Positions 18,128 through 25,744 of a DNA stretch of 64,000 nucleotides are shown here, one piece after another (within the stretch, counting starts at the first letter, position 1; every line of letters begins with the position of its first letter). Below the pieces are notes generated by a model. It worked only from the letters and a program-made list of their open reading frames with translations. It was not told the DNA's origin and searched no databases. The DNA is from Pseudoduganella albidiflava (lineage in GTDB: Bacteria; Pseudomonadota; Gammaproteobacteria; Burkholderiales; Burkholderiaceae_D), in NCBI RefSeq assembly GCF_004322755.1, contig NZ_CP036401.1, positions 1,860,001 through 1,924,000 on the forward strand, written 5' to 3'. Both the position numbers and the translations under genes were made by a program.

Positions 18128-18141
18128 TGAAAGCGTTTCCA
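18128..18141. promoter_or_regulatory. LacI-type operator, copy 2 (imperfect)
   Basis: TGAAAGCGTTTCCA has the TGAAANCGTTT core of copy 1 and lies mid-way in the divergent GH3-glk region. The stretch 17837-18319 holds this box, its two companions and a hairpin, but no gene. Confidence 0.5.
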
Positions 18142-18189
18142 CCGGCGCGCCGGTCAACATCCCCACGCGCCGTCGATCGCATGCGGAAG

Positions 18190-18214
18190 CCCGAAGTCCC
18201 CTTCGGGTTTTCTT
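18190..18214 (+). terminator. Intrinsic-terminator-like hairpin in the glk leader
   Basis: The stem CCCGAAG / CTTCGGG (18190-18196 and 18201-18207), with a TCCC loop and a following TTTTCTT, looks like a classical terminator. It lies upstream of glk in the same direction with no gene in front of it, so it either ends a short unseen transcript or attenuates glk transcription. Confidence 0.5.
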
Positions 18215-18224
18215 CCTCGATCAC

Positions 18225-18238
18225 TGAAAACGATTTCA
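18225..18238. promoter_or_regulatory. LacI-type operator, copy 3
   Basis: TGAAAACGATTTCA is a near-perfect palindrome of the same type as 17962-17977. It lies 82 bp before the glk start, where a repressor would block transcription. Confidence 0.6.
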
Positions 18239-18319
18239 ACGACCTGCGGCGTGCGATGCAAGCGCGGCGCCGACAAGAGCAGGCGTCGACCGACCAATCC
18301 GACCTGCATGGGAGACAGG

Positions 18320-19390
18320 GTGAATCACATCAAGAAGCTCGCAACGGCGACGGCAGCGCCGTTCTCCACTCCCGACCAGCCCGCCGATTTCCCCGATGGC
18401 CCCCGCCTGCTGGCACACGTGGGCAGCACGCATGCGCGCCTGGCGCTGGAAGCCGCGCCGGGCCGGGTAAGCCATGTGCAGGTCCTGCCATGCCTGGCCT
18501 ATCCGACGCTGGCGGCGGCACTGCGCGCCTACCTGTCGCAAGCCGAAGTCGCTGCTGCCGCGCCGGTGGTGCGGCACGGCGCGATCGCGATCGCCCGCCC
18601 GGTCATCGGCGATGTCGTGCGCATGACGGACCTTCACTGGGAATTCTCGATTGCCGGGCTGCGCGACGAGTGCGGCTTCGACGTGCTGGCCGTGGTCGAC
18701 GATTTCGCGGCGCTGGCCTTGGCGCTGCCCCACCTGGAAGACCGGAAGCGGCAGGTGGGAGGGGGCTGCGCCGTGCCCGATACGCCGCAGGGTTTGATCC
18801 GCGCCGATACGGGGCTGCGCGTCTCGGGCCTGATCCCCACGGCCGCGGGCTGGACGGCCCTGCCATCGGAAGGCGGCCATGCCAGCTTTTCGCCGGTCAA
18901 TCACACAGAGATCGCCATCCTGCGCTTTGCCCGGCGCGAATTCGGCGACGTGTCGGCCGAGCGGCTGATGTCCGGCCCCGGCATCGAACTGGTCTACCGC
19001 GCCCTGGCGGACCTGCGGGGCGTGCCCGCCGAACCGCTGTCCGTCGCCGACATCATGCAACGCGCGCTGCGCGGCAGCTGCCTGCTGTGCGACGAGACGA
19101 TGGAGGCCTTCTGCGGCATGCTGGGCACCGTGGCCGGCAACCTGGCGGTGACGCTGGGGGCGCGCGGCGGCGTGTACCTCGGGGGCGGCATCGTGAGCAA
19201 ACTCGGCGAGCGCTTCGACCGCTCCTCGTTCCGCGCGCGCTTCGAGAAGAAGGGGCGTTTCGAGCGCTATCTCGGTGCGATTCCGACGTACGTCATCACG
19301 GCCGATCATCCCGCCTTCGCCGGGCTCTCGGCCATCCTCGCGGAAAGGCTGAACGCCCGGGTTGGCAAACCGCCGGCTCCTCTGGTATAG
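18320..19390 (+). CDS. glk: Glucokinase (Glk) homologue with altered signature motifs
   Basis: A 356-residue homologue of proteobacterial Glk, which phosphorylates glucose at the expense of ATP. The overall match is clear: MTDLHWEFSI, VDDFAALALALP with the catalytic Asp, SEGGHASFSP, SGPGIEL and GGVYLGGGIV. Two nucleotide-binding motifs are unusual. The phosphate-1 motif is HVGSTHARL where family members have DVGGTNARL, and the second glycine-rich motif is RADTGLR where GAGTGLG is usual. Activity is therefore uncertain. GTG is chosen as start (GGAG six bases upstream); an ATG at 18308 is the alternative. The end of the gene overlaps the promoter of the first tRNA-Gly. Confidence 0.8.
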   Translation: MNHIKKLATATAAPFSTPDQPADFPDGPRLLAHVGSTHARLALEAAPGRVSHVQVLPCLAYPTLAAALRAYLSQAEVAAAAPVVRHGAIAIARPVIGDVVRMTDLHWEFSIAGLRDECGFDVLAVVDDFAALALALPHLEDRKRQVGGGCAVPDTPQGLIRADTGLRVSGLIPTAAGWTALPSEGGHASFSPVNHTEIAILRFARREFGDVSAERLMSGPGIELVYRALADLRGVPAEPLSVADIMQRALRGSCLLCDETMEAFCGMLGTVAGNLAVTLGARGGVYLGGGIVSKLGERFDRSSFRARFEKKGRFERYLGAIPTYVITADHPAFAGLSAILAERLNARVGKPPAPLV

Positions 19391-19391
19391 T
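19362..19391 (+). promoter_or_regulatory. Sigma70 promoter of the first tRNA-Gly
   Basis: TTGGCA (19362-19367) and TATAGT (19386-19391) are separated by 18 bp and end 10 bp before the tRNA. The promoter lies within the last codons of glk, whose TAG stop is inside the -10 element. Confidence 0.65.
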
Positions 19392-19401
19392 TCTGCTCCG
19401 C

Positions 19402-19477
19402 GCGGGAGTAGCTCAGTTGGTAGAGCGCAACCTTGCCAAGGTTGAGGTCGAGAGTTCGAGACTCTTCTCCCGCTCCA
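19402..19477 (+). tRNA. tRNA-Gly(GCC), copy 1
   Basis: A 76-nt cloverleaf with acceptor stem GCGGGAG/CTCCCGC, D-arm AGCTCAGTTGGTAGAGC, anticodon loop CTTGCCAAG (anticodon GCC), T-arm GAGAGTTCGAGACTCTT and encoded CCA. It is identical to the copy at 19589-19664. Confidence 0.97.
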
Positions 19478-19507
19478 GTTTCCCTGGAACCGCGCACGGT
19501 ATCATTG

Positions 19508-19582
19508 CTTCATGTATCACAGCTTCAAGTATCACAGCTTCATGCATCACAGCTTCATGCATCACAGCTTCATGTTTCACCA
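19508..19582. repeat. 15-bp tandem repeat between the two tRNA-Gly genes
   Basis: Five consecutive 15-bp units starting CTTCATGTATCACAG (19508-19522), with units three and four identical (CTTCATGCATCACAG) and the last one decayed. It fills most of the spacer between the tRNA genes. Confidence 0.9.
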
Positions 19583-19588
19583 CTCCAT

Positions 19589-19664
19589 GCGGGAGTAGCT
19601 CAGTTGGTAGAGCGCAACCTTGCCAAGGTTGAGGTCGAGAGTTCGAGACTCTTCTCCCGCTCCA
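19589..19664 (+). tRNA. tRNA-Gly(GCC), copy 2
   Basis: Identical over all 76 nt to the copy at 19402-19477, 187 bp downstream of it. The two are probably co-transcribed, since a promoter is visible only before the first and a terminator only after the second. Confidence 0.97.
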
Positions 19665-19675
19665 GAATTCAAGAG

Positions 19676-19701
19676 AAGGCAGCCCATGTGGCTGCCTTTT
19701 T
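19676..19701 (+). terminator. Intrinsic terminator of the tRNA-Gly pair
   Basis: Stem GGCAGCC / GGCTGCC (19678-19684 and 19690-19696) with a 5-nt loop, followed by TTTTT, 12 bp after the second tRNA. The oppositely transcribed aminotransferase-like gene ends 30 bp further on. Confidence 0.9.
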
Positions 19702-19730
19702 GCATTTCCCCATTCAATGCGACGAATCGC

Positions 19731-21011
19731 CTACGCTGGCGCCAACTGGCGGATGGCCGCCGCCAGCTTCGCCAGGTCGGCGCCGCGGGTGAAGTACGAC
19801 GGCGTCACGCGGATGCAGCTGCCGCCCGCCGGCCCGGAACGCGCCACGGTGAAGATGCCGAATTCGTCGGCGAGGCGCCGTGACAGCGCCACGTTGTCCT
19901 CGAACCCGGTGCGCCCGCGCAGCCGGAACGACGTGACCGCGCCGCTCATCCCCGGCTCCTCGGGCGTCAGGATCTGCACGCCCGGCACGTCGATCACCTG
20001 GCGCACCCAGTCGTCGCGCAGTCCGCGCAGCCGCGCCGCCCGTTCCGCCAGCGGAACCTGTCCATGGAACTTCAGCGCCGCCGGGATCGTCATGATCGCT
20101 GCCATGTTGACCGTGCCGGCATGGACGCGGGAACGGATGTCCGTCGCGGGGAAGTTCGTGGCGCCGGCCTGCACGCCGATATCCGCCAGGCGCGCTTCGC
20201 GGATGTACAGGAAGCCCAGGCCGAGCGGCGCACCGATCCACTTGTGCAGGTTGGCGCCGACGAAATCGGCGCCCAGGTCGGGGATCCTGTAATCCAGCTG
20301 GCCCCAGGACTGCGCCACGTCGACGATCACGTCCACGCCGCGCGCCTTGGCCATGCGCACGATGTCGGCCACCGGCAGGACCAGCCCTGTGCGGTGGCTG
20401 ACGTGCGTGAGCAGCAGCAGGCGGGTGCGCGGATGCCTGCGCAAGGCCTGTTCATACGCATCGATGACGTTCTGGCGGCTGGCCGGCTCGGGGATCTGCA
20501 CCGCCACCGCGCCGGCGCCGCTGCGGCGGGCCAGGTCGTTCATCGCATCGATCATCGTGTCGTAGTCGAGATTGCCGTACATGACCGTCTCGCCCGGCTT
20601 CACGAGCCGGTAGTTGCAGATCAGGTTTTGCAGCGACTCGGTGGCGCCGCGCGTGATGGCAAGTTCTCCGGTCGCCACGCCCGCATGCGCCGCCAGCTGG
20701 GCGCGGATGGCTTCGATGCCGTCGCGGTCGAAATCGCGGCGCAGGAAATGCGAGTTGTAGCGGTTCAGGTAATCGATATTGCGCTTGAAGTCCTCGGCCA
20801 CCGGCCGCGCCATGATGCCGAAGTAGGCGTTCTCCAGGTTGACGAACTCGCTGGCCACGTCATAGCTGGCGGCCAGCTGCTGCCAGTCGCGTACCGGGGC
20901 CGTGGTGGCCGCCGGAACAGCGCTCCTGGCGCTTCCGGATGCCGCTAGCCCCGCAGCCAGGCTGGCGGCGCTGCGCAGCAAGGCGCGGCGCCGTTGGACG
21001 AAAGAATTCAT
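19731..21011 (-). CDS. Exported PLP-dependent aminotransferase class V-fold protein
   Basis: A 426-residue PLP enzyme of the class V fold, closest in feel to isopenicillin-N-epimerase-like and cysteine-desulfurase-like proteins. The N-terminus has a Tat-like signal (QRRRALLRSAASLAAG). The fold shows RGATESLQNL, LLTHVSHRTG, the cofactor Asp in DVAQSWGQLD and the Schiff-base Lys257 in GANLHKWIGAPLG. The true reaction is not evident; a Tat-exported PLP enzyme would act in the periplasm after folding with its cofactor. The ATG at 21011 follows GAGGAG. It lies downstream of, and co-oriented with, the TonB receptor 21185-23362 (gap 173 bp), so it may act on material linked to that import. Confidence 0.85.
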   Translation of the reverse strand: MNSFVQRRRALLRSAASLAAGLAASGSARSAVPAATTAPVRDWQQLAASYDVASEFVNLENAYFGIMARPVAEDFKRNIDYLNRYNSHFLRRDFDRDGIEAIRAQLAAHAGVATGELAITRGATESLQNLICNYRLVKPGETVMYGNLDYDTMIDAMNDLARRSGAGAVAVQIPEPASRQNVIDAYEQALRRHPRTRLLLLTHVSHRTGLVLPVADIVRMAKARGVDVIVDVAQSWGQLDYRIPDLGADFVGANLHKWIGAPLGLGFLYIREARLADIGVQAGATNFPATDIRSRVHAGTVNMAAIMTIPAALKFHGQVPLAERAARLRGLRDDWVRQVIDVPGVQILTPEEPGMSGAVTSFRLRGRTGFEDNVALSRRLADEFGIFTVARSGPAGGSCIRVTPSYFTRGADLAKLAAAIRQLAPA

Positions 21012-21184
21012 GGATGCTCCTCTTGGTGGTGGTGGCGGCAAGGCAGGGCGCCGGGCCGGATCGATGATACGTACCCCGGTCGGGCCGGGGAATCCCGCTG
21101 ATGGGGCAGCGACAATGGCGGCGCGATCCGGTATCGGTGCTCGCGCCGGTGTCCGTCGCCCCGGCGGTTGAAGGCGTTCAGGAT

Positions 21185-23362
21185 CTACAAGCTGAAGTCG
21201 GCCGTCAGCTCGACGGTGCGCGGATCGCCCAGCACGATCTGGTTGGCGGCGCAGGAGCCGGTCCACTTGGCATGCAGGCGGTCGGTCAGGTTGCGCACCC
21301 GCAGCGTCACCCTGGCCGGCCCGGTACGCCACCTGGCATACGCATCGGCCAGCGCATAGCCGTTCATTCGCACGGTATTGGCGTTGTCCGCATAGCGCTC
21401 GCCTGTGTAGCTGAGGCCAGCGCCGACCGCCAGGTCGAGGCTGGCGATGCGGTAATCGCTCCACAGCCGCGCGGTGCGCTCCGGCACATTCACCGGCAGC
21501 TTGCCCACGCGCGACACACCGCCGGCCTCGACCAGCGTGTCGTACTGCGCGTCCAGTACGGACAGGTTGCCGGCCAGGCTCAGTGCCGGGCTGGCGTGCC
21601 AGCTTGCCGACAGTTCGACGCCGCGCGACGAGATCCTGCCGTTGTTGACGGTGAGATTCGGCTGGTCCGGATCGCGCGACAGCACATCGGTCTGCCGCAG
21701 CCGGTACAGCGCGGCGCTCCAGTCGAAGCGGCCCGCCAGGCGCTGCTTGATGCCCACTTCGAACTGGCGGCCCCGGGTGAGCGGATAGGCCGCGCTGGCG
21801 GCGTTCATCAGCAGCAGGTTCGAGCTGCCCACCGGTGCCGCCGCGGTGCCCGCCTGGCCGTACAGCGACATATCGGGCCAGGCTTCCCAGACCACCCCCG
21901 CGCGTGCCGACGTTGGCCGGTAGCGCCTGGCGAACGCGCTCCTCGTCGCGAGGTTGAGGTCGTCGACCTCGTTTTCCAGGCGGATGGTTTCGCGGCGCAA
22001 GCCGGTGACGACCGTCAGCCCCGGGACGAGCGTCAACGCATCCTCGGCAAACGCGGCGGCGGTGCGCACCCGCGTGCGCAGCAGGGCGCGGTTGCCGGGG
22101 CCGGTGGTCAGGGCCCGGCTGTCGTCGTAGTAGCCCTGGTCCGGATCGAACAGGTCGACCTGCAGTGCCGCCCGGGTGGTGGCCGAACCGTCCGAGAAGC
22201 GGCGGTCGCTGGCGAACGCGGTATGGGTCAGTTCCACGCCGGCGACGAAGCGGTGCCGCAGGCCGGCCAGCGTGCCTTGGTAGCCCAGGTCGAAACGGTC
22301 GCTCCACACCCGGTGCGCATGGCTCACGTGGCTCTGGGTGCGCACGACGTTCGCCGGCGGGCCGAAGACATTGCCTTCCGCATTGCGCCACAGCCGGTCG
22401 GCATCGTAGCGCGACAGCTCGTTGCGCAGGGTCCAGCCGGGTGCCGGTTCCCAGCTCAGCCTGGCGCGCAGCCACAGGCTGTCGGCGTCCATCACGGCAT
22501 CCAGCAGGTTGTAGTTGATCCGGGCGACGCGGCGGTCGATGACGCGCCCGGCCGGATCGCTGACGGCGCCGGTCGGCGCACCCGCCAGCGCCGCCTGGAC
22601 CAGCGGCGTGCCGTAATAGGCACCGAGGTCGTCGCGCAGGCGGTCGAGCGACAGGTCGAGCCGCAAGCCGGGGCGGAACGTGGTCTGCCAGGCCGCGGTC
22701 AGGTGAGTCAGTTTCTGGCCGGTGCGGTCGATCCAGCCATCGTGGCGGTTGTGACTGACGTCGATGCGCCAGGCGCTGGCGCTGCCGGCCGCCCCGCCCA
22801 GGCCGAATGCCGCCCGCCGCGCGCCGTAGCTGCCTACGGAGAGCAGGGCTTCGGCGCTGGCTTCGCGGCGGGCCTGGCGCGGCACGAAGTTGACGGCGCC
22901 GCCGATGCCCCCTTCGCCATGCAGCACCGAGGAAGGGCCCTTCAGCACTTCGATGCGTTCGTAGTTCCAGCTGTCCTGCGGCCGGGTCGACATGGTGGCG
23001 GTCGAGATGCGCGCGCCGTCGTACAGGTAGGTGATGAAGCCGCCCGTGAAGCCGCGGGTGGAGGCGACACCGGGTGAGCCGGGGTTGCCGCCCACCGTCA
23101 TGCCCACGGCGCCGCCCAGTGCATCCTCCAGCGTGCGCGCGCCGCGCTGTTCCATCAGCGCGCGGTCGATCACCTCGACCGATGCCGGGGTCTCGGCCAG
23201 GGTCAGTCCGAGCCGCGACCCGGCATCGGCCACGGTATCGAAGGCCGGCCTGGTCGCGGCGGTGATGGTGACGGTGGCGATCGGCTGTTCGTCGGCGCTG
23301 GCCGGCGGCATCGGGCTGGCGGCGATGGCGCCGGCGAGCAGGGGAACAATGTTTTTCTTCAT
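21185..23362 (-). CDS. TonB-dependent siderophore-type receptor
   Basis: Outer-membrane receptor of 725 residues. It has a signal peptide (MKKNIVPLLAGAIAAS to SADE), TonB-box-like ATVTITA, a plug domain with RTLEDALGG, ERIEVLKGPSSVLHGEGGIGG and NFVPR, and a barrel ending in LTADFSL. The KGPSSVLHGEG pattern is that of ferric-siderophore (FhuA/FpvA-like) receptors. A Fur-like box lies 136 bp upstream (23498-23517), consistent with iron control. The ATG at 23362 is preferred to an upstream in-frame ATG at 23455 because the signal peptide begins here, although no strong ribosome-binding site is visible. Confidence 0.87.
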   Translation of the reverse strand: MKKNIVPLLAGAIAASPMPPASADEQPIATVTITAATRPAFDTVADAGSRLGLTLAETPASVEVIDRALMEQRGARTLEDALGGAVGMTVGGNPGSPGVASTRGFTGGFITYLYDGARISTATMSTRPQDSWNYERIEVLKGPSSVLHGEGGIGGAVNFVPRQARREASAEALLSVGSYGARRAAFGLGGAAGSASAWRIDVSHNRHDGWIDRTGQKLTHLTAAWQTTFRPGLRLDLSLDRLRDDLGAYYGTPLVQAALAGAPTGAVSDPAGRVIDRRVARINYNLLDAVMDADSLWLRARLSWEPAPGWTLRNELSRYDADRLWRNAEGNVFGPPANVVRTQSHVSHAHRVWSDRFDLGYQGTLAGLRHRFVAGVELTHTAFASDRRFSDGSATTRAALQVDLFDPDQGYYDDSRALTTGPGNRALLRTRVRTAAAFAEDALTLVPGLTVVTGLRRETIRLENEVDDLNLATRSAFARRYRPTSARAGVVWEAWPDMSLYGQAGTAAAPVGSSNLLLMNAASAAYPLTRGRQFEVGIKQRLAGRFDWSAALYRLRQTDVLSRDPDQPNLTVNNGRISSRGVELSASWHASPALSLAGNLSVLDAQYDTLVEAGGVSRVGKLPVNVPERTARLWSDYRIASLDLAVGAGLSYTGERYADNANTVRMNGYALADAYARWRTGPARVTLRVRNLTDRLHAKWTGSCAANQIVLGDPRTVELTADFSL

Positions 23363-23497
23363 GATGTCGTAATGGATTGAGGGGCGCCCATGCCAGGCGG
23401 GCGGCACCGGATGGCGCGCGGCGGTGGCATCCCGGCAAAGCCAGCGCGAGCGCATGGCTCGACCGGGGAGTTCGCCCGAGCAGCGCTACTATATGAG

Positions 23498-23517
23498 ATT
23501 GATAATGCAATATCAAT
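23498..23517. promoter_or_regulatory. Fur-box-like palindrome upstream of a TonB receptor
   Basis: ATTGATAATGCAATATCAAT has inverted arms ATTGATA/TATCAAT and resembles the AT-rich GATAAT units of Fur boxes. It is 16/20 identical to the sequence at 57741-57760 ahead of another TonB receptor. The remainder of the gap 23363-23664 holds the regulatory module of the next gene. Confidence 0.6.
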
Positions 23518-23564
23518 AATGAATTGCGTTCCGGCCAGTCAGGATCCGCGAATCAGCTGGTGCA

Positions 23565-23643
23565 TTATCACCATTCTGGGAACAGTGAAGCCTTCATTGC
23601 CGCGTTTATCCTCCTGCGAGTGCGCTCTATGATGAACCCATCA
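23565..23643 (+). promoter_or_regulatory. Promoter module A, shared with 38185-38263
   Basis: A 79-bp stretch ending in TATGAT (probable -10) and CCCATCA aligns without gaps with 38185-38263. Shared blocks include GGGAA-AGTGAAGC and GC-TTTATC. It lies just upstream of the quinone reductase ribosome-binding site and is a likely regulator-binding region plus core promoter. Confidence 0.6.
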
Positions 23644-23664
23644 ACCACTCACCAGGAGCACATC

Positions 23665-24645
23665 ATGATCCACCAAATCATCGCCCGCGAAACCGGCAAC
23701 CCTTCCGTGATGCAGTACGAAGCCGCCGCCGATATCGGCAATCCCGGCCCGGGGCAGGTCCGCCTGCGGCACGAGGCGATCGGCGTCAACTTCGTCGATA
23801 CGCTGTTCCGTTCCGGCGCGTTCAAGATGCCGCTGCCGCTCGCGATGGGCGTCGAAGGCGCGGGTGTCGTGGTGCAGGTGGGCGAGGGCGTCACGAACGT
23901 GCAGCCGGGCGACCGCGTGGCGTACTTCTTTGCCTTCGGCGCCTACTCGACCGAACGGCTGATCGATGCGCAGCAGCTGGTGCGCCTGCCGAAGGAAGTC
24001 AGTGCCGAAAGCGCCGCCGCCACGTTCACGAAAGGCCTGACGGCCTGGATGATGCTGTTCGGCGCCCACCAGCTGCGGGCCGGCGAAACGGTGCTCGTGC
24101 ATGGCGCGGCCGGCGGCGTGGGCTCGAGGGTGGCGCGCTGGGCCAGGGCGCTGGGCGCCACCGTGATCGCCACTGCCGGTTCGGCCGCCAAGGCCGCGAC
24201 CGTGCAGGCCCACGGCGCGCATCACGTGCTGCTGTCGGACGATCCGGCGCTGGCGTCGAAGGTGCGCGAACTGACCGGCGGCCGGGGCGTGGATGTCGTC
24301 TATGAACTGGTGGGCAAGGATACGTTCGCCCAGTCGGTGGAAGCGCTGCGCGATGGCGGCCACCTCGTCCACGTCGGCAACGCGTCGGGCAGCCCGGTGG
24401 TCGACAAGGCCACGCTGGCGGCACGCGGCATCCGCTACATCCAGCCCAGCACCGGGCAGTACGTCGGCGAGCGCGCCAGCCTGGAACGGGCCAGCGCCAC
24501 GCTGTTCGCCGCGATGCGCGATGGCGTGTTCGGCGAAGTAACGGCGACGCGCTACCCGCTGGCCGACGCGGTGCGCGCCCACGAGGACATCGCCGCGCGC
24601 CGCCTGTCGGGCGCCGCGATCCTGGTGCCGGCAGAGGTAGCGTAA
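23665..24645 (+). CDS. NADPH:quinone oxidoreductase, zinc-independent MDR family (QorA-like)
   Basis: A 326-residue medium-chain reductase lacking the zinc ligands of alcohol dehydrogenases. Features are EAIGVNFVDTLFRSG, GVEGAGVVVQVG and the NADPH-binding VHGAAGGVGS near residue 145. Such enzymes reduce quinones or enones with NADPH. The ATG at 23665 follows AGGAG. It is a single gene, convergent with the MBL-fold hydrolase (gap 34 bp). The promoter region is shared with the F420-reductase-like operon at 38304, which suggests common control by an electrophile or quinone-responsive regulator. Confidence 0.92.
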   Translation: MIHQIIARETGNPSVMQYEAAADIGNPGPGQVRLRHEAIGVNFVDTLFRSGAFKMPLPLAMGVEGAGVVVQVGEGVTNVQPGDRVAYFFAFGAYSTERLIDAQQLVRLPKEVSAESAAATFTKGLTAWMMLFGAHQLRAGETVLVHGAAGGVGSRVARWARALGATVIATAGSAAKAATVQAHGAHHVLLSDDPALASKVRELTGGRGVDVVYELVGKDTFAQSVEALRDGGHLVHVGNASGSPVVDKATLAARGIRYIQPSTGQYVGERASLERASATLFAAMRDGVFGEVTATRYPLADAVRAHEDIAARRLSGAAILVPAEVA

Positions 24646-24679
24646 GAAGTCGCGTCAAGGCGCTGCGTCAAAAGCAGCG

Positions 24680-25657
24680 TCAGCGCACCGTCAGCGCGGT
24701 GTACGGCACCGGCAGCCAGTCGAATGCCCTGCCTGCGGTGCGCACGTAGCCGATCCCTGGAAACGGCGTATGCGCGGCGGCCACCAGGTAGCCGCGCCGT
24801 GCCGCGTCCGCGAACGCGGCCTTGCGCTGGCGGGCCGCCGCCGGAGAATCCACGTCGAAGCGGATCGTGATGTCCGGCGCGGCGAACTGCACATCCTTCG
24901 CGTGCAGCAAGTCGCCCCAGAACTGCAATTCCTTGCCCCCGCTCTTCAGCACATACACGGTATGGCCCGGCGTGTGGCCCACGGCCGGCCGCGTGGACAG
25001 GCCCGGCAGCAATTCCTCCGCGCCGTCGAATGTCTTCACTTTCCCCGCTGCCCGGTAGGGGGCGAACTGCTCCGCGGCCTGGTCGAAGCCGGCCCGCTGG
25101 TTTTCCGCGGCGCGCGGCTTGTTGGCCAGGTCGAACCAGAACTCGGCATCGTGCCGGTTCACGTACACCGTGGCGTTCGGGAACAGCGCCGCGCCGTTGG
25201 CCGTGAGCCCGCCCGAATGGTCGCCGTGCACGTGCGTGACCAGCACCGCATCCACCTGTTCCGGCGCGTAGCCGGCGGCGCGCAGGCTTTCCTGCAGGCG
25301 CCCGCCGGCACCGGGGCCGAACAGCTTGCCTGCGCCCGTGTCGACCAGGACCAGGTGCGTCCCCGTGTTGACCAGGTAGGCATTGATCGAGGTCTCCACC
25401 TGCGGCCCCAGGTGGCTGCGCGCGAGCAGGGCGTTCACTTGCGCCGGCGTCGTATTCGTCAGCAGCTGGTCCAGCGGGATCGTCACCGTGCCGTCGGAAA
25501 TGGCCGTCACCTCGGCGCTGCCCACCATTATGCGGTAGTAGCCGGGCGCCTGCGCCGGCACCATCGGTGCGGCGGCCTGCGCCACCGGCATGCCGGGCGC
25601 GCCGGCGAACGCGGCGCCGGCCAGCAGGATCGTCATCAGTTTCTTCGTCTTGTTCAT
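24680..25657 (-). CDS. Exported metallo-beta-lactamase-fold hydrolase
   Basis: A 325-residue MBL-fold protein with a signal peptide (MNKTKKLMTILLAGAAFAG to AQAAA). The metal motif is H142-V-H144-G-D146-H147, with later ligands in GHTPGHT and probably AAHTPF. This subgroup resembles secreted lactonase/lactamase-like hydrolases (AHL-lactonase or methyl-parathion-hydrolase relatives); the substrate is not evident. It is divergent from a LysR gene (gap 87 bp), which probably regulates it. Confidence 0.88.
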   Translation of the reverse strand: MNKTKKLMTILLAGAAFAGAPGMPVAQAAAPMVPAQAPGYYRIMVGSAEVTAISDGTVTIPLDQLLTNTTPAQVNALLARSHLGPQVETSINAYLVNTGTHLVLVDTGAGKLFGPGAGGRLQESLRAAGYAPEQVDAVLVTHVHGDHSGGLTANGAALFPNATVYVNRHDAEFWFDLANKPRAAENQRAGFDQAAEQFAPYRAAGKVKTFDGAEELLPGLSTRPAVGHTPGHTVYVLKSGGKELQFWGDLLHAKDVQFAAPDITIRFDVDSPAAARQRKAAFADAARRGYLVAAAHTPFPGIGYVRTAGRAFDWLPVPYTALTVR

Positions 25658-25744
25658 GGCAGTCTCTCCATCATTCGTGCCGCGCGTCCGCGCAGCGATG
25701 CCGCCATGATGTAAGCTGGAGGCATATCAATCAAATCGATTGTC

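Noticed and set aside
19508..19582. CRISPR array
   Set aside because: Units of 15 bp are contiguous without spacers, and no cas gene is present; it is a simple tandem repeat.
19402..19701. Integration site of a genomic island at the tRNA-Gly genes
   Set aside because: The tRNA pair is intact, no integrase gene is adjacent and no repeated tRNA 3' end is found apart from the second full tRNA.
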